This document shows positions 35,987 to 44,429 of a stretch of 64,000 bases of DNA, one piece after another; position 1 is the first letter of the stretch; every line of letters begins with the position of its first letter. The translations under genes were made by a program, and so were the position numbers. The stretch is from positions 27,446 through 91,445 of the forward strand of contig DDFC01000043.1 of NCBI GenBank assembly GCA_002336895.1, in the 5' to 3' direction. The notes below the pieces were generated by a model. It saw only the letters and a program-made list of their open reading frames with translations, ran no database searches and had not been told where the DNA came from. Source of the stretch: Verrucomicrobiaceae bacterium UBA1938. Its GTDB lineage: Bacteria; Verrucomicrobiota; Verrucomicrobiia; Verrucomicrobiales; Verrucomicrobiaceae.

Positions 35987-37693
35987 TTACTTCGGCTTCG
36001 CGCCGGATTCGTTGGAGCCAGAGGTCGCGGCGGGTGTGTCTGGCTTGGGCGCTGCCGCCCCTGGCTCTTCAGAAGGCGGGGGTGAAGCTGGTGCCGAAGG
36101 TGACGCCGGTCTCCATGTCTCCGCCCGCCGGGTGGCCTCGATGACTTGATCCCGCGTCATGGTGGACTCCAGTGTGGTCCCGTGCAGCTCGGCGACTTCA
36201 TGACCTCGTGCGGCGGCCAGCCTGCACCACTTCAGGGCCTCCACCGGTTCCTGCTTCACGCCCTGTCCCCGCTCGTATTGGAGGCTCAGGGCAAACTGTC
36301 CCGAAGGGTCTCCCTTTTCTGCGGCGGCGCGGAAGAGCCTCACTGCCTCCTCCAGGTTTTGATCGACTCCGGTCCCCTTGAGATGGCAGCTGCCCAGCGC
36401 CACCTGCGCCGGCGAATAGTCCTGGTCTGCAGCCTTGCGGAAAAGCAGGGCCGCCTCGGCGAGGTTTTGCTCCACGCCTGCTCCTTCAAAGTACGCAGCA
36501 CCCAGTTTCATCTGCGCATCCGCATCTCCGAGATCCGCCGCCTTGCGGAACCACTTCACCGCTTCGGCTTCGTTGTGCTCCACACCGACTCCCAGGATGT
36601 AGCTCACACCCATCTCCACCTGCGCGGGCGGGTAGTCCTGCGCCGCCGCTTTGCGCAGCCACATCACCGCTTTTTTGGCGTCCATCTCCACGCCTGCTCC
36701 CATCGAAAGCGCGAGCCCCAGGCGCATCTGTGAATCGGCATCGCCGCTTTCCGCCGCCTTGCGCGCCCACTTTACCGATTCCTGGAGATCCTGCGGCACG
36801 CGCAGGCCTTGTGCCAGGGTGGTGGCCAGCATCTTCTGAGAATTCAGGTCGCCCTTCTCAGCCGCCATGCGGAACCAGCGCATCGCCTCCATGGCATCCT
36901 GTGCCACGCCGGTTCCCTCAAAAAATGCCATGCCCACCTCCAGTTGCGCGTCCGGGTCCCCTCGCTCTGCTGCCTGGCGGAACCACCGGAAACCTTCGGA
37001 CTCGTCCTTGGGCACTCCCGAGCCCAGGGTGTAGCAGGCTCCCAAATGCTTCATCGCTGGCAGGTTGTTTTGCTCCGCTGCCTTGCGCAGCCATTTCACT
37101 GCAGCCGCAGGATCTTGCGGCATGCCCTGTCCCAGCAGGTGGCACATGCCCATCTCCCGCTGTGCCCCCGCATGGCCCTGCTCGGCGGCCTCCAGAAACC
37201 ATTTGGCGGCCTCTGCCGCATCCTCGGTCACTCCATTGCCCTTCAGGTGGCGCATGCCCAGGGCGTATTGCGCCTCGGCTTCACCTTTTTCAGCCTTGGC
37301 GATGGTTTCCTTCAGGCTCTCCTTGGCCGCACTTTTGGGGCTTTCTTTGGCGGCGCCTTCTTTCACGGGCTCCTCCTTCGTCCCGCCTTGTGGCATCTCC
37401 TTGGCGGCAGTGTGCCCGGGGGCTTGCTCAGAGGCGGCGCCTTTTGCAGGCTCCTTCGTGGCGCTGTCTTTGCCAGAATCCCCGGCCGCAGGGCTTTTCG
37501 GCGTGTCCTTGGCGCTGGCCTCCTTAGAGGTCTCTTTCGCCGTGCCGTCTTTGGCAGGCTCTTGGACGGCGGCGCTTTTCGGTTTCTTCTTCTTGGTGGC
37601 AGCCCCCTTGGCCTGCATTTCAGATGTTCCCAGCACCAGGCATGCCGCCAGGAGAGTCTTCATCATCGTCATGATCCAGGAGGGCAGAGACAT
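35987..37693 (-). CDS. Sel1-repeat (SLR) periplasmic protein
   Basis: The 568-residue protein has a signal peptide (MMKTLLAACLVLGTSEMQA region), a low-complexity Lys/Ala/Glu/Thr region to about residue 110, and then ten or eleven tandem Sel1-type repeats of about 36 residues (for example AAEKGDLNSQK, AAESGDADSQM, AADLGDADAQM). Repeats 6 to 10 are the most similar. It ends with a Pro/Ala/Ser-rich tail. SLR proteins act as scaffolds for protein-protein interaction. An ATG at 37672 is an alternative start. Confidence 0.85.
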   Translation of the reverse strand: MSLPSWIMTMMKTLLAACLVLGTSEMQAKGAATKKKKPKSAAVQEPAKDGTAKETSKEASAKDTPKSPAAGDSGKDSATKEPAKGAASEQAPGHTAAKEMPQGGTKEEPVKEGAAKESPKSAAKESLKETIAKAEKGEAEAQYALGMRHLKGNGVTEDAAEAAKWFLEAAEQGHAGAQREMGMCHLLGQGMPQDPAAAVKWLRKAAEQNNLPAMKHLGACYTLGSGVPKDESEGFRWFRQAAERGDPDAQLEVGMAFFEGTGVAQDAMEAMRWFRMAAEKGDLNSQKMLATTLAQGLRVPQDLQESVKWARKAAESGDADSQMRLGLALSMGAGVEMDAKKAVMWLRKAAAQDYPPAQVEMGVSYILGVGVEHNEAEAVKWFRKAADLGDADAQMKLGAAYFEGAGVEQNLAEAALLFRKAADQDYSPAQVALGSCHLKGTGVDQNLEEAVRLFRAAAEKGDPSGQFALSLQYERGQGVKQEPVEALKWCRLAAARGHEVAELHGTTLESTMTRDQVIEATRRAETWRPASPSAPASPPPSEEPGAAAPKPDTPAATSGSNESGAKPK

Positions 37694-37894
37694 GTCACTT
37701 GAACAGGGTGAATCCGAGCGCCCTCTTTTTTAGTGAATGCGCAGACTTCCTCCAACGGTTTTTGATTCAAATCTCCATACGTCTTCATCACGGCGGGGAT
37801 GAGCGCACACAAAAAGACCCATGGGCGCAGGGTCGTCTTTCAGCCATTTGGAGCGCGCTCGGCCGTGCCTCCCCGCCGTGGGAAAAACATCATT

Positions 37895-38689
37895 CTACTT
37901 CTTCGGCCCGATCTCCAGTCCCGCCAGCCACGGTGCCGTGATCTGCGGCGGCATGCCGCCAAATGGCTGGTAAGCCGGGAGCTGGATCACGCTCATGCTG
38001 TGCGCCTGGGAGGCGATGAAAAAGAGCGCATCGGCGCAGTCCTCAGTCTGGATCATCGCGCTGCGGTGCTCGGCGGTGGGCTTCACCGGGCGCTTTTCCA
38101 CCAGTGGCGTCAGCGCCTCGCCAGGGGCGTATTCAGAGAGCACGATGCCATGCGCATTCAGCTGCATGCGCGCGGCAAAGAGCATGCCGTGCACCGCCCA
38201 CTTGCTGGCGGTGTACGGCACGCCGGCATAGGAGTCATAGCCATGTCCGGCGGTGGAGGAGACCACGACGATCTTGCCGCCGCCGTTTTCGGCCATCGGC
38301 TTGGACACCGCCTGGATCATGTTCACCACGCCCATCACGTTCACGTCCATCACGCTGCGCCAGCTCGCCTCGCTCGCCAGTTTGGCCGGGTCGGCATGTG
38401 CCATGAAGCGGTCCGGTGTGTTGATGCCCGCAGTGTGGATCAGCGCGGCGATGGGCCCGTGCTGCAGCACCTGCGCCACCGCTGTGGCCACGCTGCCGGA
38501 GTCCGCCACGTCACACACGATGGAGATGATGTTGGGCGAGAGCGCCGCCGTGGCCTGCAGGGACTCCAGCGTTCTTCCAAAAATAAAAGTCTTCGCACCA
38601 GCGTCTGCAAACCGCTTCGCCGCGCTCTGTCCCATGCCGCCGCCACCTCCGGTGACGATGACGATCTTGTCTGTCCATTGTTTGTCCAT
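37895..38689 (-). CDS. Short-chain dehydrogenase/reductase
   Basis: The 264-residue protein has the classical SDR layout: cofactor loop TGGGGGMG (13-20), NVMGV near 116, catalytic Ser in SSTAGHG, and YTASK (Tyr and Lys about 159-163). Which alcohol or keto substrate it uses is not evident. It stands alone between the Sel1 and DUF1080 genes. Confidence 0.88.
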   Translation of the reverse strand: MDKQWTDKIVIVTGGGGGMGQSAAKRFADAGAKTFIFGRTLESLQATAALSPNIISIVCDVADSGSVATAVAQVLQHGPIAALIHTAGINTPDRFMAHADPAKLASEASWRSVMDVNVMGVVNMIQAVSKPMAENGGGKIVVVSSTAGHGYDSYAGVPYTASKWAVHGMLFAARMQLNAHGIVLSEYAPGEALTPLVEKRPVKPTAEHRSAMIQTEDCADALFFIASQAHSMSVIQLPAYQPFGGMPPQITAPWLAGLEIGPKK

Positions 38690-38805
38690 CCGCCGACCCT
38701 AGCGGCACTTCGGCGGGCGTCGAATGAAGCGTGCGTTTTCATGAAAATATTCAGCCGCCTGTGCCTGAAAGGTTCTGATTGGAAACACCGCCGCCACCCG
38801 CCAAG

Positions 38806-39594
38806 ATGCGCTTCATGATCCGCTGTCTCCCCACCCTCCTGCTCGCTCTACTCTGCCTGACCGCCGCTGCCGACGAACCCAAATGGATCCCCCTTTTCAA
38901 TGGCAAAGACCTCACCGGCTGGACGATCAAAATCGCCAGACACCCGCTGGGTGAAAACTACGCCAGCACCTTCCGCGTCGAGGACGGCATCCTGAAAGTC
39001 AGCTACGACGGCTACGACAAGTTTGACCAGCAGTACGGCCACCTCTTCACCAACCTGGCCTACTCCCACTACATCCTGCGCATGGAATACCGCTTCACCG
39101 GCGCCATGATGGCGGACGCCCCAAAGTATGTGAACCTCAACAGCGGCGTCATGCTCCATGCCCAGCCGCCGCAGAGCATGCGCTTTGACCAGGGCTTCCC
39201 CTCCAGCCTGGAGATGCAGTTCCTGGCCGATGAAGGCAAAGGCCCCCGCTCCACCGGCAATCTCTGCACGCCCGGCACTCACGTGGAGATGGGCGGCAGC
39301 CTCATCACCAAACACATCGTCAAATCCAGCGCCCCCACCTTTCCTGCAGAGGAGTGGGTGCGTGCCGAAGTCGAAGTGCGCGGCAACGACGAGATCATCC
39401 ACCGCATCAACGGCGTCGAAGTCCTCCGCTACCAGCGCCCCCGGCTCGATGCCGCCTGCAAGATCGCCCCCGCCAGCGACATCGTTGAAGCCGGCGGCGA
39501 TGTCATGCTCGGCTACGGCCACATCGCCCTTCAGGCCGAAGGCCAGCCCGTCTGGTTCCGCAAGATCGAGCTCATGTCGCTGGAAAAGAAGTGA
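38806..39594 (+). CDS. Secreted DUF1080 protein (3-keto-disaccharide hydrolase-like)
   Basis: The 262-residue protein has a signal peptide (about 1-21, ending AAADE) and the DUF1080 start FNGKDLTGWTIK, followed by a concanavalin-like beta sandwich. DUF1080 members include 3-keto-disaccharide hydrolases, and the family is expanded in Planctomycetes and Verrucomicrobia. Start 38806 coincides with the signal peptide. Confidence 0.87.
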   Translation: MRFMIRCLPTLLLALLCLTAAADEPKWIPLFNGKDLTGWTIKIARHPLGENYASTFRVEDGILKVSYDGYDKFDQQYGHLFTNLAYSHYILRMEYRFTGAMMADAPKYVNLNSGVMLHAQPPQSMRFDQGFPSSLEMQFLADEGKGPRSTGNLCTPGTHVEMGGSLITKHIVKSSAPTFPAEEWVRAEVEVRGNDEIIHRINGVEVLRYQRPRLDAACKIAPASDIVEAGGDVMLGYGHIALQAEGQPVWFRKIELMSLEKK

Positions 39595-39637
39595 GTTCTC
39601 GCATCGGGATGGCGATATGCCCAGCGTCCCAGGCGCG

Positions 39638-39655
39638 CGGACCTCCGAGTCCGCA
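39638..39655. repeat. Palindromic element
   Basis: GCGGAC-CTCCGA-GTCCGC forms a 6-bp stem with a 6-bp loop. Half of the same palindrome reappears at each edge of the IS50-like remnant (39767-39779 and 40241-40253), suggesting that remnant is embedded in such elements. Confidence 0.6.
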
Positions 39656-39779
39656 GCACTCCGCCTGACGCTTGCGGTTCCGCATGACAAGGAGCCTTCA
39701 TGTGTGGCGGCTGTCTCCTCCAGAATGGCTTGGTATGGCGGCGCTTTATGTGCTGGGCGGCATGCTGCGGACCTCCGAG

Positions 39780-40240
39780 CTGATCTTTATCCACAAAATT
39801 GAAGATAAAAATGGTGCCGCGGCTGTGAAGGGTATCTACGGGCGGGTGTCCCATTCCATCACCCGCCCTTTTCCCGACTTCTCGCATGATGCCCAGGCCA
39901 AAGCCCAATGGGCGGCTGATGAACTTGGTTCCATCGACGGCGAGGAACTCACCGACACCCTGCTCTTCGAAGTCCACCGGCAGGCGGTGCTGCGTCGTGC
40001 GCAGCAGCACCGTGAACAAGGGCTCGGCCTGCTGGTGCGCTCGCAGCACAACCGCAGCCTGGAGGGGGAGTAGGAGCGGCTGTGGCGGCATCTTGAGCAG
40101 AGCGAAGAGGCGGGCACCTGGGCCGCAAGAGTGATAGCCACCCCGGGCCCTGGTGCTCTGGCAGGGCCTCAACAAGCTCGACACCATCACCGATGTCTGG
40201 CGCTGGCTTCTGCGCCAACAAATTTATGGGTGAAGATCAG
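39780..40240 (+). mobile_element. Decayed Tn5/IS50-like insertion sequence
   Basis: Terminal 19-mers CTGATCTTTATCCACAAAA (39780-39798) and, inverted, CTGATCTTCACCCATAAAT (40222-40240) agree with each other at 15 of 19 bases. The left one agrees with the IS50 outside end at about 13 of 19 positions, as I recall it. The 461-bp interior carries fragments of an IS4-family transposase. Immediate flanks are inverted copies of a palindrome, not a direct 9-bp duplication. Confidence 0.55.
39880..40233 (+). pseudogene. IS4/Tn5-type transposase remnant
   Basis: Fragments read in order: AQWAADELGS (similar to the N-terminal DNA-binding domain of Tn5-like transposases), GLLVRSQHNRSLEGE then a TAG stop at 40071-40073, ERLWRHLEQS in the same frame, and LVLWQGLNKLDTITDVWRWL in a shifted frame up to the TGA at 40231-40233. 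Intact relatives have 400 or more residues, so most of the gene is gone. Confidence 0.55.
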
Positions 40241-40419
40241 CTCGGAGGCCCGCGCTCCGGGACTGCGTTTGAAGACGGCGCCTGGATGTATTTTGAAAAT
40301 GGCCTGAGCTAACCTGCGTCGTGGCAGCGGGAGGGTGATGGGCCTTTGCATGGGCGCAAACCGACAGACATGAGCGTCCTGTTGTAGTTCCAGAGGGCTC
40401 CAGTTGCGGCGCAACTGGG

Positions 40420-40773
40420 CTACTTTTTGAGGGTCTCGCGGGCTTTTTTGGGCAGGGCGTCCACCACGAGCTGGTAGGAGTGTTTTACCAGGTCGCGGAT
40501 GAGAGCTGGCGGGACGGTGCCGTCGAGCATGACGGTGTTCCAGTGTTTCTTGTTCATGTGCCAGCCGGGCACGATGCCTTTGTATTCGTCCCTCAATTCG
40601 ATGGCACGCTGGGGGTCGCACTTGAGATTGATGCTGGCGGGGAAGTCATCGGGGGAGGTGACGGCGAACATCTTGCCGCACACCTTGTAAACGAGGGCCT
40701 CGGGGCCGAAGGGCTGGGTCTCCTCGGCACCGGGGAGGCTGAGGCAGTGGTCGATGACGTCTGGGAGCTCCAT
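40420..40773 (-). CDS. MmcQ/YjbR family protein
   Basis: The 117-residue protein fits the YjbR/MmcQ (DUF419) double-wing fold: FGPEALVYKVCGKMFA, then INLKCDP and the HMNKKHWNTV stretch. The family is small, cytosolic, and proposed to bind DNA or regulate, without a firm reaction. The start 40773 begins directly at the family N terminus. Confidence 0.85.
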   Translation of the reverse strand: MELPDVIDHCLSLPGAEETQPFGPEALVYKVCGKMFAVTSPDDFPASINLKCDPQRAIELRDEYKGIVPGWHMNKKHWNTVMLDGTVPPALIRDLVKHSYQLVVDALPKKARETLKK

Positions 40774-40958
40774 GCGGGGATGATAAGTGTGCTGATGGGA
40801 GGCATGCAAAATCTTTCAGGCGCGGGATGGCCGGACAAGATGAGGGCAGTGCGGGACAATCCGCGGGGCATGAGCGCTGATATGCGGGTGAGGAAAGCTG
40901 CTGTATTCGTTTGATGAACTGCGGATCACGCTGCTTTCTTGGCGGCTCAGAATCCCGC

Positions 40959-41531
40959 ATGCGAACAACAGCCCTGAGCAGCCGAGAAAAATGGATCGTG
41001 GCATTTGCCACGGTGCATCTGATGTTTCTGCTGTTTGGCATGCTGCCCAAGGCATGGCGGGACAAGACGCCCCTGGCCTCTGCCTTCCGCACCTATGAGG
41101 TCGTGACACGGTGCCCGCAGCTCTGGAACATGTTTGAGACGATCCCAAACATGAACCGCATGGAGGCGCGGCTGGTGGTGAAGGAGGAGGGGCACAAGGC
41201 GCGTGAGGAAGGTGCATTGCTGCCAGGGCTGCGGCGCTTTTCCCAGCATGACGAGGTGCGGCTGAACAACTGGATGATGAGCGTGATCTTCAACGCCACA
41301 CGCGGCGTGTTTCGGGAGTCGTACATGCGCAGTGCAGCGAATGCGCTGCTGAAGTCCGGCCGCTACAGCCCGAGAGCGCAGGTGACTTTTGAGGTGATCC
41401 CTGCTTATACACGGAGCCTGGTGGGGGTGCGATCGCTGAAGGAGATCGCGGTGGAGCGCCCGTCCGTGCTGGGACCCTTTGAGCTGGGAGCGCTCGCCTC
41501 CAAAAACTCAGCGGCCCCCTCCAAACCATGA
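40959..41531 (+). CDS. Membrane-anchored hypothetical protein coupled to HTTM gene
   Basis: The 190-residue protein has one N-terminal hydrophobic helix (about 11-29) and a mostly helical body, with YTRSLVGVRSLKEI near the end. The arrangement matches small partner proteins found upstream of HTTM genes. The stop overlaps the HTTM ATG (ATGA). Function unknown. Confidence 0.7.
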   Translation: MRTTALSSREKWIVAFATVHLMFLLFGMLPKAWRDKTPLASAFRTYEVVTRCPQLWNMFETIPNMNRMEARLVVKEEGHKAREEGALLPGLRRFSQHDEVRLNNWMMSVIFNATRGVFRESYMRSAANALLKSGRYSPRAQVTFEVIPAYTRSLVGVRSLKEIAVERPSVLGPFELGALASKNSAAPSKP

Positions 41532-42427
41532 GTCCCGGCGCCAAGAATCTGCTCTCCCGCTTCACGGGCCTGTTTCTCGATCCGGCGGACGCCCGTGTGT
41601 ATGCGGCGGTGCGCATCGGATTTGCGTTCACAGCCCTGCTGAACCTGATGCAGATCTGGCCTGACCGGGAGAGTTTTTTCACGGATGCCGGCATGGTGGA
41701 CCACGAGACGGTGCGGAAGTACACCGTGGGCCTCTATGAGTCGGTGTTTTATTTCTGCACGGACCTGAGCGCGGTGAGCACCTACATGCTCTTCAGCGGA
41801 GCTGCGATGGTGATGCTGATGCTGGGGATCTGGCCGCGAGTGGCGGCCGTGGCGGTGTATGTGTGGCATCTTTCCTACTCCATCCGTGCTCCGCTGGTGC
41901 TGGTGGGCTGGGATGAGGTGCTGAGGTGCACCTCCTTTCTAGTGATGGTGTCTCCCCTGCCCTCGTGCTGGTGCCTGCAGCCAGCGAAGGCGCGCAGGAA
42001 AGCCGCCGCAGAACCTCCCCCACCCCGCTATGGGCTGACACTGCTGCAGGTGCAGCTGGCGGGGATCTACATCCATGCGGTGCTGGCGAGGCTGGGAGAT
42101 GAGTTTTGGATGAGCGGGGATTTCATGAGCTTTTTCCTGCTGTCCCACAATGCGCGCTGGCCGGGGCTGTGGGTGCTGAACTACGGCACGCTGCTGAAGG
42201 GGGTGACCTACCTGGTGCTGCTGCTGGAGCTGGCGATACCGGTGCTGCTGATGGTGCGGCGGTGGCGGTGGTACGGCATCGCGGCGGGGTTTCTGCTGCA
42301 TGCGGGGATCTCCCTGATGGCGTACAATCTGATGCTGTTTTTCCTCTCGATGCTGATGCTGTACCTGAGCTTTCTGCAAAAGGAGGACATGGACTGGCTG
42401 GAGCGGAAGCTGGGGCGCAGAGGGTAA
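41528..42427 (+). CDS. HTTM-domain integral membrane protein
   Basis: The 299-residue protein has about six hydrophobic segments and the HTTM/gamma-carboxylase-like N-terminal signature DARVYAAVRIGFAFTALLN, then LVGWDEVLRC and FMSFFLLSHN in the middle. HTTM is a membrane domain related to vitamin K-dependent gamma-carboxylases, but a carboxylase activity is not established for such short proteins. It is translationally coupled to the upstream gene. Confidence 0.8.
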   Translation: MSPGAKNLLSRFTGLFLDPADARVYAAVRIGFAFTALLNLMQIWPDRESFFTDAGMVDHETVRKYTVGLYESVFYFCTDLSAVSTYMLFSGAAMVMLMLGIWPRVAAVAVYVWHLSYSIRAPLVLVGWDEVLRCTSFLVMVSPLPSCWCLQPAKARRKAAAEPPPPRYGLTLLQVQLAGIYIHAVLARLGDEFWMSGDFMSFFLLSHNARWPGLWVLNYGTLLKGVTYLVLLLELAIPVLLMVRRWRWYGIAAGFLLHAGISLMAYNLMLFFLSMLMLYLSFLQKEDMDWLERKLGRRG

Positions 42428-42640
42428 GCTGGAAGGCTGCGATGGCGGGCCTGCGGAATGAGCGGAATTGGAGGCTGGGGGGGCCTCACCCCACCCTCTC
42501 CCTGAAGAAAATCCACTGTGTTTGTCGTGAGTCTTGGGCGGGGTGAGGGAGAATGAGATTTTGGCCGGCCGGGTTTTGCGCGAGCCCAGGGCTCCGACGA
42601 CGGCGGATAGCCCGCCCTACGAGGGGGCATGGAGTCTGAA

Positions 42641-42680
42641 AAGAAAAACGCGCCTGGGTTTTGAGGCCGCAGGCGCGTTT
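42641..42680 (-). terminator. Rho-independent terminator of the pdh operon
   Basis: On the minus strand AAACGCGCCTG - 13 nt - CAGGCGCGTTT is followed by TTCTTTTC. An 11-bp stem and a T tract lie 29 bp past the E2 stop codon. Confidence 0.88.
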
Positions 42681-42708
42681 GGGATGGGTTCGCTTGGGTG
42701 CTGCCTTA

Positions 42709-44001
42709 TTAGACGAGCATGAGGGCGGGGTTTTCGAGGAGCTTGCGCATCTCGGCGAGGAAGACGGCGGCGACGGCGCCATCCACGACGCGGTGGTCGC
42801 CGCTGAGACCGACCCACATGCGCTGGCCCACGACGATCTGGCCCTTGTCATTGACGACGGGGGCGGAGCGGATGCTGCCGATGGCGACGATGGCGGCCTG
42901 GGGCGGATTGATGATGGCGGAGAACTGGTCGATGCCGTAGGCGCCGAGATTGGAGACGGTGATGGTGCCGCCTGCGAAGTCGTCGGGGCTGAGCTTCTTG
43001 TTCTTGGCCTTGCCGGCGAGGTCTTTGACGCTCTGGCTGATCTCGAGCAGGGTTTTCTTTTCGGCCTGCTTGATGACGGGGGTGACGAGGCCGTCATCGA
43101 TGGCGATGGCGACGCTGAGGCCGACGGACTTGAACTTGACGATGGCATCGCCATCCCAGGCGGCATTGATGGCGGGCTGGGCCTCGGCAGCGCGGATGAC
43201 GGCCTTGAGGATGAAGTCGTTGACGGTGTATTTGTTGCCGCCGGTCTTTTCAGCGGAGGCGTTCAGATGAGCGCGGAAGGCCATGAGCGGGCCGGCGTCG
43301 ATCTCCATCTGCAGGTAGAAGTGGGGGATCTGCGTCTTGGAGGCGAGGAGGCGCTCGGCAATGATGTTGCGCATGGTGCTGGTGGGCACGCGCTCGTCTT
43401 CCGGACCAACGACGGGACGGATCGCCGGAGTGGCGGCGACGCGGCCGGCGGAGGCACCACCGACGGGGGCGTTTTCCACATCGGCACGGACGACGCGGCC
43501 TCCAGGGCCGGTGCCGATGAGGGCATTGAGATCGACGCCACGCTCAGCGGCGATTTTCTTGGCGAGCGGGGAGGCTTTGACGCGCAGGGCGGCACCAGCG
43601 GAGGCGGCACGGCTCTTGTGCTGGGGTGCCAGGGGAAGGCGAGGACCAGAGGAGGCGGCCTTGGCAGCGGAAGCGGCGGGCTTTTTCTCAGCAGCAGGGG
43701 CAGGAACGGCTGCGGCCTGGGCCTTGGCGATGAGCTCGTCGAGATTGGCCGGGGCGGCTTCATCTTCTTCCAGGATCACTGCGAGCGGGGCGCCGAGGGG
43801 GACCTTGCCGCCGGGCATGGCGATGAACTTGTGCAGGACGCCTTCAAACGGGCTGGCGTATTCCATGGTGGCCTTGTCGGTCTCGATGTCGGCGATGGCT
43901 TTGCCAACGGAGACTTTGTCCCCTTCCTTGACGGTCCACTTGGCGAGGGTACCCTCGGTCATGGTGTCACTGAGCTTGGGCATTTCGATGAATTTGGGCA
44001 T
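42709..44001 (-). CDS. pdhC: Pyruvate dehydrogenase E2, dihydrolipoamide acetyltransferase
   Basis: The 430-residue protein has one lipoyl domain (about 1-78, lipoyl-Lys in DIETDKATM), an Ala/Pro-rich linker, a peripheral subunit-binding domain (about 130-170, ASPLAKKIAAERG), and the catalytic acetyltransferase domain with DHRVVDGA near the C terminus. It transfers the acetyl group to CoA in the pyruvate dehydrogenase complex. It is 15 bp downstream of hicA. Confidence 0.95.
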   Translation of the reverse strand: MPKFIEMPKLSDTMTEGTLAKWTVKEGDKVSVGKAIADIETDKATMEYASPFEGVLHKFIAMPGGKVPLGAPLAVILEEDEAAPANLDELIAKAQAAAVPAPAAEKKPAASAAKAASSGPRLPLAPQHKSRAASAGAALRVKASPLAKKIAAERGVDLNALIGTGPGGRVVRADVENAPVGGASAGRVAATPAIRPVVGPEDERVPTSTMRNIIAERLLASKTQIPHFYLQMEIDAGPLMAFRAHLNASAEKTGGNKYTVNDFILKAVIRAAEAQPAINAAWDGDAIVKFKSVGLSVAIAIDDGLVTPVIKQAEKKTLLEISQSVKDLAGKAKNKKLSPDDFAGGTITVSNLGAYGIDQFSAIINPPQAAIVAIGSIRSAPVVNDKGQIVVGQRMWVGLSGDHRVVDGAVAAVFLAEMRKLLENPALMLV

Positions 44002-44016
44002 GGCGGGGAAAAGGGT

Positions 44017-44202
44017 TTAAGGGCGGGGGATTTCGAGGTCTTTGCAGATTTTGTTCACAAGGAAGTCATTGATCTCGCGATGGCGCGGGACAGAGGAGCT
44101 TTTGCGTGTGGCGCGATTGACGTATATCGAGTGATTGCCGCCTTCACGCAAGAGTTCACAGCCGTGGTCATGCAAGTGTCGGATGAGGTCACGGAATTTC
44201 AA
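44017..44202 (-). CDS. hicA: HicA family toxin
   Basis: The 61-residue protein has the HicA dsRBD-like fold with catalytic His in GGNHSIY and the C-terminal VNKICKDLEI. HicA is an mRNA interferase. It overlaps hicB by 4 bp, and this pair lies between two pyruvate dehydrogenase genes. Antitoxin first, toxin second is the less common order but is seen in many genomes. Confidence 0.92.
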   Translation of the reverse strand: MKFRDLIRHLHDHGCELLREGGNHSIYVNRATRKSSSVPRHREINDFLVNKICKDLEIPRP

Positions 44203-44417
44203 GCGGCAGCCAGGAGCATGGTTTCACGATAAACCTCATCATTGCCGATCTCCTCTTCGGCAAGAACTCGGTTGGCCTCCATGACCAGCTCGATGGCTTC
44301 GAGCAGATTGGCCCGGGTTTCTTCAAGGGTGGCACCCTGGGTATTGGCACCGGGCAGTTCCTCGACAAAGCCGACGTAGCCTTCCGGCACCTTTTTGAAG
44401 ACCTGGGTGAATTTCAT
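44199..44417 (-). CDS. hicB: HicB family antitoxin
   Basis: The 72-residue protein matches the HicB partial RNase H fold: FKKVPEGYVGFVEELPGANTQG, then the helix TLEETRANLLEAIEL. No separate DNA-binding domain is present. It begins 12 bp after the pdhB stop and overlaps hicA by 4 bp. Confidence 0.92.
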   Translation of the reverse strand: MKFTQVFKKVPEGYVGFVEELPGANTQGATLEETRANLLEAIELVMEANRVLAEEEIGNDEVYRETMLLAAA

Positions 44418-44429
44418 GGCGGCTCCAGT

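Noticed and set aside
42661..44232. Plus-strand frame of 523 codons opposite E2 and hicA
   Set aside because: The composition is a mirror of the lipoyl/acetyltransferase gene; no start signal or motif.
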